In this document: one piece after another, positions 59,154 to 64,000 of the stretch | Layout of the letters: the number at the start of each line of letters is the position of its first letter | How positions within the stretch are numbered: position 1 is the first letter of the stretch | From: Runella sp. SP2 | GTDB taxonomy: Bacteria; Bacteroidota; Bacteroidia; Cytophagales; Spirosomataceae | Length of the DNA: 64,000 nt | NCBI RefSeq assembly: GCF_003711225.1 | Contig: NZ_CP031030.1 | Span: 4,898,001 to 4,962,000 of the forward strand | Reading direction: 5' to 3' | The notes under the pieces: generated by a model | The model's input: the letters and a program-made list of their open reading frames with translations, nothing else | Databases searched by the model: none | What the model was told of the DNA's origin: nothing | Position numbers and translations under genes: made by a program

Positions 59154-60542
59154 ATGCTATTTGTGCGTCGTCCGTTACTCGCAGCAGGCTGGTGGGCGCT
59201 GTTTGTGGTAGTTTTGATAGGTATTGCGTGTTTACACAACCCTATCTTTAATCCTTGCACCTCTGCTTTTCTTTTCCTGTTAATTTTGGGGTGGAAATGT
59301 ACGCTTGTGACATTTCCCAGCCTCGATGATGATGCCCCATTGATGACCCCAAAAAATGGCGTTCTTTTTATTTGGTTGTGCAAATTGGTGATCATTCCCA
59401 CTGAAATTCTGTGGGTAGGCAACCACATTTCTTTCAGCAACACTGTTTCATCCATCGCGCTCGAATGTAGCATTATCCTGACTTCTTTCGTATTTTTTGC
59501 CTTAGGTTGGCACCATAGCCCGCTTTTTCCTTCTCAAACCTTATGGCGTCCGTTTTCTCACCCAGCCCGTTATGGTTGCCTTTACCTCGCCATTGGTCTT
59601 ATTTCTATCTTCTTGTTTTATGGTTCGTTTTCTAGCTACTGGACGGGGGCATTGTTTACCTACACCACCCACGAGGCCATTGAAAACCTCAAAGGAAATT
59701 TTATTGGTGTACTGGCTAATATTGGTCAGCGATTTGGTTTTTGGGGAATAATATTGCTTTGGTACTGCTACAACGTTCGCCAGTCACGGCGTTTAAAATG
59801 GTTTGAGCACCTTGTTTTTCTATTGCTGGCTTTTACCCTCACCTTTAGTAGCAATCGGGCCAATATGGCCTTTCCTGTGCTCGCCTTTCTGGGCGTTATT
59901 CTTGTTCATTTTCAACCCAAACGCAAATGGCTATTTAAGGTTTTTGGCATTGGTCTTATCTTTTTGGTGCTGTTTTACGGGCATTTACGGGTTCAACCGT
60001 CGCTCGACACCGAACAAGTCGCGCTGTTATTTGACCATTACACCGATGCCGACAACAACTATCTCGAATACGCTTCACAGCTTTACCTTGGCAGCCCTTA
60101 CCAGTTATCCCCCTTGCTATCGGTCGAGAATCCGCCTTTTACGCTTGTTGCCTCACTGCTAGAACCCGTTCCCGTACTTGGCAAAGCATTTCGCGAAGAA
60201 AGTGGCCCTTTTTTGTACAATTCCCTCATAAACAACCTTATGGCACAAGATAAAGTCATCCCAGTAGCGGGCGAACTATACCTCAACGGTGGGATGCTAC
60301 TTGTAGCCATCGGACATTTTCTAATTGGCATTATTTATCGCTGGCTCGATCGCCTTTTTCAAAAGTATCGTTTTGCTAATCCACCGCTTGCGGCGGCTTA
60401 TTTCTACCTTTCTACGCTTTTTGCGGCCACCTTGCTGCTCAGTCTGACGGTACTATCACAGTTTGTTTTGTTCAACGCCGCGCCTGCATTATTGATAATC
60501 ACCATAAATTGGTGGCAAATGCGTAAGGGTTACTCAACATAG
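59154..60542 (+). CDS. O-antigen/oligosaccharide polymerase-like membrane protein
   Basis: 462 residues with about ten TM segments (LLAAGWWALFVVVLIGIACL, PLMTPKNGVLFIWLCKLVII, CLYLAIGLISIFLFYGSFSSYW, HLVFLLLAFTLTFSSNRANMAF, LFKVFGIGLIFLVLFYGHLRV and others) and a large external loop before the last helices (about 285-370), as in Wzy/Wzx-partner polymerases and O-antigen ligases. The loop has no clear motif, so Wzy-type is inferred from topology. Start ATG 59154; a TTG 6 bp upstream is unlikely. Stands alone before icd. Confidence 0.7.
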   Translation: MLFVRRPLLAAGWWALFVVVLIGIACLHNPIFNPCTSAFLFLLILGWKCTLVTFPSLDDDAPLMTPKNGVLFIWLCKLVIIPTEILWVGNHISFSNTVSSIALECSIILTSFVFFALGWHHSPLFPSQTLWRPFSHPARYGCLYLAIGLISIFLFYGSFSSYWTGALFTYTTHEAIENLKGNFIGVLANIGQRFGFWGIILLWYCYNVRQSRRLKWFEHLVFLLLAFTLTFSSNRANMAFPVLAFLGVILVHFQPKRKWLFKVFGIGLIFLVLFYGHLRVQPSLDTEQVALLFDHYTDADNNYLEYASQLYLGSPYQLSPLLSVENPPFTLVASLLEPVPVLGKAFREESGPFLYNSLINNLMAQDKVIPVAGELYLNGGMLLVAIGHFLIGIIYRWLDRLFQKYRFANPPLAAAYFYLSTLFAATLLLSLTVLSQFVLFNAAPALLIITINWWQMRKGYST

Positions 60543-60547
60543 TTGGT

Positions 60548-60555
60548 TATATTTG
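60548..60555 (+). promoter_or_regulatory. Predicted -7 element of icd
   Basis: TATATTTG followed by C, 44 nt before the icd ATG. No -33 match at the right distance. Confidence 0.4.
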
Positions 60556-60598
60556 CACCTTTATTTAACTCATCATCCCCCAATTTTAAGTTGCGCAC

Positions 60599-61816
60599 AT
60601 GGAAAAAATAAAAGTGGCTAACCCTGTCGTCGAACTTGACGGCGATGAAATGACCCGAATCATCTGGCGTTTTATCAAAGATAAACTTATCCTGCCATAC
60701 TTAGACGTTGATATTAAATACTACGACCTTGGCATCGAATACCGTGACGAAACAAATGACCAAGTAACGGTTGACGCCGCAAATGCCATTCGTCAATACG
60801 GTGTGGGTATCAAATGTGCTACTATCACTCCTGACGAGCAACGTGTGGAAGAGTTTGGATTGAAGCAAATGTGGAAATCACCTAACGGAACTATCCGTAA
60901 CATTTTGGATGGTACTGTATTCCGTGAGCCAATCGTTTGCCAAAATGTACCTCGTTTAGTTACTAACTGGAATGCGCCAATCATCGTTGGACGTCACGCG
61001 TTTGGTGACCAATACCGCGCTACTGACTTTGTTACAAAAGGCAAAGGAAAGTTGACTATCAAGTTTGAAGGCGAAGACGGAACGGTTATCGAACACGAAG
61101 TTTACAATTTCAAGAGCGATGGTGTAGCCATGGCTATGTACAACACCGACGAGTCAATCCGTGGATTTGCCCGTGCTTGTCTCCAAGTAGGTTTGCAAAA
61201 AGGATGGCCAGTATATCTTTCGACAAAAAACACCATTTTGAAGAAATACGATGGTCGTTTCAAAGATATTTTCCAAGAAATCTACGAAACCGAATTCAAA
61301 GACAAAGGCGTTCACTATGAGCACCGTCTGATTGACGACATGGTGGCTTCGGCCTTGAAATGGAACGGTAACTTCGTTTGGGCTTGTAAAAACTACGACG
61401 GAGACGTTCAGTCGGATACCGTTGCTCAAGGTTTTGGTTCATTGGGCTTGATGACTTCGGTTCTTTTGACACCAGACGGTCAAGTAATGGAAGCAGAAGC
61501 TGCCCACGGAACGGTAACTCGCCACTACCGCGAACACCAAAAAGGAAACCGTACATCGACCAACCCAATCGCTTCTATCTTTGCATGGACGCGTGGTTTG
61601 GCTTTCCGCGGTAAATTGGACGGAAACCAACCGCTCGTTGATTTCTGTAACGCACTCGAAGCCGTTTGTATCGAGACGGTTGAAAGCGGAAAAATGACAA
61701 AAGATTTGGCAGTGTGTATCTACGGTAACAAAGTGAACCACGGAGAGCACTACCTTTATACTGAAGAGTTTTTGGATGCTATTGACGCCAACTTACAGGC
61801 TAAAATAGCAAAATAA
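60599..61816 (+). CDS. icd: NADP-dependent isocitrate dehydrogenase (eukaryotic-type)
   Basis: 405 residues; oxidative decarboxylation of isocitrate to 2-oxoglutarate in the citrate cycle. Sequence matches the type II (cytosolic eukaryotic-like, about 410 residues) dimeric family rather than the E. coli type: [20 protein letters not shown] at the start, [61 protein letters not shown] and [17 protein letters not shown] with [13 protein letters not shown]. Length and motifs normal. Strong terminator after it. Confidence 0.96.
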   Translation: MEKIKVANPVVELDGDEMTRIIWRFIKDKLILPYLDVDIKYYDLGIEYRDETNDQVTVDAANAIRQYGVGIKCATITPDEQRVEEFGLKQMWKSPNGTIRNILDGTVFREPIVCQNVPRLVTNWNAPIIVGRHAFGDQYRATDFVTKGKGKLTIKFEGEDGTVIEHEVYNFKSDGVAMAMYNTDESIRGFARACLQVGLQKGWPVYLSTKNTILKKYDGRFKDIFQEIYETEFKDKGVHYEHRLIDDMVASALKWNGNFVWACKNYDGDVQSDTVAQGFGSLGLMTSVLLTPDGQVMEAEAAHGTVTRHYREHQKGNRTSTNPIASIFAWTRGLAFRGKLDGNQPLVDFCNALEAVCIETVESGKMTKDLAVCIYGNKVNHGEHYLYTEEFLDAIDANLQAKIAK

Positions 61817-61826
61817 ATTGTTCTTC

Positions 61827-61866
61827 TTCCCCTCTCTCAATACTGGGAGAGGGGAATTTCTTTTTC
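61827..61866 (+). terminator. Intrinsic terminator of icd
   Basis: TTCCCCTCTC (61827-61836) pairs with GAGAGGGGAA (61847-61856), then TTTCTTTTTC. It lies inside the 5' part of an in-frame extension of the next gene, which argues that the next gene starts later, at GTG 61872. Confidence 0.8.
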
Positions 61867-61871
61867 TACCA

Positions 61872-62783
61872 GTGCGTCGCCTCGTTTTACTTCTTTTCTT
61901 TTTTTGTTCGCTTTCTACCGTTTATCCTCAACAACGCCCCAACGGCCACTTTTTGACCGATAGCATTGAGGTAGGAAAGCCTTTTAAGTACGCACTAAGT
62001 TTTCGACATTCTCCTCGGATTGAGGTTTTTTTCCCCGATACCAGCACTGCTTTCCGCCCCTTTGAGGTCATCAAGCTCGACTATTTTCCGACCGAAACCA
62101 ACGCAAAAGGAAGTTTGGACAGTGCAGTCTATACCCTTCTTTCGTTTGAACTCGCCAAAAACCAATCGCTTTCGGTACCAGTTTGGGTAAAAGAAGACCG
62201 CGATTGTACGGCCATTTACTCCGAAGTCGATGCTATTAAATTGCGTGAACTCATCAAAGGAAATGTCGCCGATTCGCTTCACTTACAGGCTGATACATTG
62301 GTTGTGGCGTTAAAAAGCCAAACCAACTACCCGTATTTGGTGCTCATTGGGTTACTCATCAGTTTGATTGGAACGGGCGTTTATTTACTCTTTGGAGAAG
62401 CCTTGACCCGCCAGTGGGAGTTGTATCAGATGTTTTTGAGAAATCGGGAATTTAAACGAAGTTTTACCCGCCTTACCCGCGACATCAACGGCCCCAAAGG
62501 CATCGAAAATGCCGAAAAAGTGGTGGTACTCTGGAAAATTTACTTGCAACGCCTCGAACGTAAACCTTACGTGACTTATACCACCAAGGAGATTATGGAT
62601 AACTTGCCCGATGAACAATTGGCCGAAGCCTTACGGTCGATTGACGGGGTAATTTATGGCGGAGTATCGTCGAGAAATACCGCTGATTCTCTCAATATTT
62701 TGCGGGATATTGCCGACCAGACCTACCGTAACAAACGCATTGAACTCCTCCAAAAAGGACGAACAAAAGCCAAACAATCTTAA
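61872..62783 (+). CDS. BatD-like single-pass membrane protein
   Basis: 303 residues starting at GTG 61872 (the earlier in-frame TTG 61818 lies before the icd terminator). Signal peptide RRLVLLLFFFCSLSTVYPQ, an extracytoplasmic beta domain (IEVGKPFKYALSFRHSPRIEVFF, SLSVPVWVKEDRDCTAI), one TM helix (YLVLIGLLISLIGTGVYLLF, about 173-192) and a helical cytosolic part (FTRLTRDINGPKGIENAEKVVVLWKIYLQRL...). Layout resembles the BatD/DUF4381 proteins of aerotolerance operons, but no vWA or MoxR genes are adjacent. 2 bp before the barstar-like gene. Confidence 0.6.
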   Translation: MRRLVLLLFFFCSLSTVYPQQRPNGHFLTDSIEVGKPFKYALSFRHSPRIEVFFPDTSTAFRPFEVIKLDYFPTETNAKGSLDSAVYTLLSFELAKNQSLSVPVWVKEDRDCTAIYSEVDAIKLRELIKGNVADSLHLQADTLVVALKSQTNYPYLVLIGLLISLIGTGVYLLFGEALTRQWELYQMFLRNREFKRSFTRLTRDINGPKGIENAEKVVVLWKIYLQRLERKPYVTYTTKEIMDNLPDEQLAEALRSIDGVIYGGVSSRNTADSLNILRDIADQTYRNKRIELLQKGRTKAKQS

Positions 62784-62785
62784 TC

Positions 62786-63208
62786 ATGGCCAATTTTATT
62801 CTTCTATCCACGCCTATGCTTGGCAGTAGTTTTTCTGCTTATCGCGTAGCCATTATTGACGGGGCAAAAACTCCCACCCTCGCCGCATTTTATCAAGCCA
62901 TCGAAAAAGGCTTGGGCTTCCCCGAAGATTTTGAACATAACTTAGAATCGCTTGACGAATTTTTGAACGATTTGGAATGGATTTCGGCGTCGGACGTAGC
63001 CATTTTTATCAAAAACTCGGACGACTTTTTAGCGCAGGAAAAACCCAAGAAGATTTTTGAACTCCTCAATTTACTCGATGCCACTGCCGAAGACTGGAAA
63101 TGGGTGGACGATGATATGGAACCCAAAAACGTCAAAATCGTTTTTCAAACCAGCGAACGCATTGCTTCATTGCTCGACGAAGAAGGAATCGCTTACGTGG
63201 CTCAATAA
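62786..63208 (+). CDS. Barstar-like protein
   Basis: 140 residues. The segment YQAIEKGLGFPEDFEHNLESLDEFLNDLEW matches the barstar pattern (…GFP…F..N.DAL.D.L.) and the C-terminal DWKWVDDDMEPKNVKIVFQTSERI extends it. Barstar inhibits the RNase barnase by covering its active site; no barnase-like gene lies within the window on either side. Starts 2 bp after the BatD-like gene and ends inside the convergent yraN gene by 7 bp. Confidence 0.6.
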   Translation: MANFILLSTPMLGSSFSAYRVAIIDGAKTPTLAAFYQAIEKGLGFPEDFEHNLESLDEFLNDLEWISASDVAIFIKNSDDFLAQEKPKKIFELLNLLDATAEDWKWVDDDMEPKNVKIVFQTSERIASLLDEEGIAYVAQ

Positions 63209-63555
63209 AACGCGTCTTCGATGTGGTGAATCCGAATAGCACCTGGGTTAATAATGACTGAAACAACGTCAAAGCGAATGTCACCGTGCCAATCGCGGTC
63301 AAAAATGTAGTTTTCGGCGGCCTTCATAATGAGTCGGCGCTTGGTGGCATCCACAAACTCCTCGGGCATTCCGTAGCTGAGGTTCGTACGGGTTTTTACC
63401 TCCACAAATACCAAAATTTTGTTCTTTTTGGCAATAATGTCTATTTCAGCGTGGCGGTAGCGGTAGTTTCTGACAATGATTTCATAGCCTTTGTCGGCCA
63501 AAAATTCGGTGGCTTTGTCTTCGCCTTGTTTTCCAGTGTCCAAATGTTCTGCCAT
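63202..63555 (-). CDS. yraN: YraN family endonuclease-like protein
   Basis: 117 residues of the UPF0102/YraN family with the restriction-endonuclease-like core: TGKQGEDKATEFLADKGYEIIVRNYRYRHAEIDIIAKKNKILVFVEVKTR (GE..A...L...G..I...N.R....EID.I......VFVEVK). The D-x(n)-E-x-K catalytic pattern is intact. Function unknown, possibly DNA repair or recombination. Confidence 0.92.
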   Translation of the reverse strand: MAEHLDTGKQGEDKATEFLADKGYEIIVRNYRYRHAEIDIIAKKNKILVFVEVKTRTNLSYGMPEEFVDATKRRLIMKAAENYIFDRDWHGDIRFDVVSVIINPGAIRIHHIEDAFY

Positions 63556-63566
63556 GAGCGTGTGCG

Positions 63567-64000
63567 TTAGCCGCCCGCGCGTCTGTACTCTTTTTGGTAC
63601 TGCAAGGGCGATTTTCCAGTGAGGTTTTTAAATTGTCTGTTGAAGTTTGAGACGGTGTTGAAGCCGCTTTCGTAACAGATTTGGGTCACTGAAAATTTTT
63701 CTTCTATCAACAACTTGCACGCATAGCCCACCCGAATCTCGCTCACAAAGTCGGAAAAGGTCTTATTGGTACGGCTTTTAAAATACCGACAAAAAGCCGC
63801 TTCGGTCATATTGGTGAGCGCTGCTACTTCGTTGAGGCGGAGTTCTTCTTTGAAGTGTTTCATCACGTATTCGTGCACCTTCTGCATTCGCTCTGTTTCC
63901 GAAACTTTGTGGGTATTGACGTACCCAACGCTCGTAATATAGGTAGTTTCGGTAGAATGCGACAAGTAATTCAGCATGGTCAAAAGCTGAAGAATTGCCT
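63567..64000 (-). CDS. AraC-family transcriptional regulator, C-terminal part (cut by the window edge)
   Basis: Open to the right edge; 144 residues seen. The C-terminal AraC/XylS DNA-binding domain of two helix-turn-helix units is complete: ERMQKVHEYVMKHFKEELRLNEVAALTNMTEAAFCRYFKSRTNKTFSDFV, then VGYACKLLIEEKFSVTQICYESGFNTVSNFNRQFKNLTGKSPLQYQ. The effector-binding N-terminal part lies outside the window, so the signal is unknown. 11 bp downstream of it yraN begins on the same strand. Confidence 0.9.
   Translation of the reverse strand, partial: AILQLLTMLNYLSHSTETTYITSVGYVNTHKVSETERMQKVHEYVMKHFKEELRLNEVAALTNMTEAAFCRYFKSRTNKTFSDFVSEIRVGYACKLLIEEKFSVTQICYESGFNTVSNFNRQFKNLTGKSPLQYQKEYRRAGG

Noticed and set aside
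1-64000. tRNA, rRNA, CRISPR arrays and insertion sequences
   Set aside because: Looked for tRNA T-loop-like GGTTCGAATCC words, regularly spaced repeats and transposase motifs; none convincing. A tRNAscan-SE/ISfinder run would settle this.

Overview
The window looks like a chromosomal segment of a Bacteroidota bacterium, most likely of the Cytophagales (the Runella/Spirosoma/Dyadobacter part of the tree is a guess from gene content only). Support comes from Bacteroidota-type promoter elements (TAnnTTTG, once with a perfectly spaced TTTG-N19), a GLPGLI-family protein beside an outer-membrane beta-barrel receptor, a uppS-bamA-skp-skp operon, TlpA-type thioredoxin proteins, MacB-like permeases of about 800 residues, a Nudix-type arabinose regulator and a CrtZ carotenoid hydroxylase. 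No rRNA, tRNA, CRISPR array, insertion sequence or prophage was seen.

Layout. 0-0.7 kb: 5' end of an ECF sigma factor gene preceded by a threefold repeated dyad. 0.7-21 kb: mostly housekeeping and metabolic genes (prmA, a large FAD/Fe-S oxidoreductase, two MacB-like permeases, an M3 peptidase, crtZ, a ThuA-like protein, a transglutaminase, a TlpA-like thioredoxin on AT-rich DNA, msrA, thiL, comB, gcvT). 20.9-27.1 kb: the most unusual region. A degenerate ImmA/IrrE-like gene is followed by a long structured leader, then three related helical proteins that resemble the subunits of a tripartite alpha-pore-forming toxin (Hbl/Nhe/Ahl/Smh type), then a predicted lipoprotein and a patatin-like phospholipase. 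27.2-33.4 kb: L-arabinose catabolism (Nudix regulator, araB, araA, araD, a lipoprotein aldose 1-epimerase). 33.4-46 kb: envelope and sugar-nucleotide genes (GGGP-synthase-like enzyme, tatC, an Mla-type ATPase, wecB, acyltransferase, YitT, rfbB, galE, SirB1-like, PPTase, WD40, MATE). 46-51 kb: uppS-bamA-skp-skp, the outer-membrane assembly operon. 51-64 kb: GLPGLI/receptor pair, small secreted Arg/Asp-rich protein, M28 peptidase, AIM24-like, polysaccharide-polymerase-like membrane protein, icd, a BatD-like membrane protein, a barstar-like protein, yraN and the 3' end of an AraC-family regulator.

Two themes recur. First, many gene ends carry long, often perfect inverted repeats, some of which are simple terminators and some of which form repeat families: 69-bp hairpins flanking the permease gene at 6.5-8.9 kb, and bistable hairpins with a GGTTGTGAGC core at 18.9 and 58.0 kb. 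Second, enzymes with lost catalytic residues appear as probable regulators (the Nudix AraR and the IrrE-like protein). The candidate new system is the three-subunit pore-former plus lipoprotein plus patatin locus. None of the three subunits or the patatin has a visible signal peptide, so how they leave the cell, and what they target, are open.
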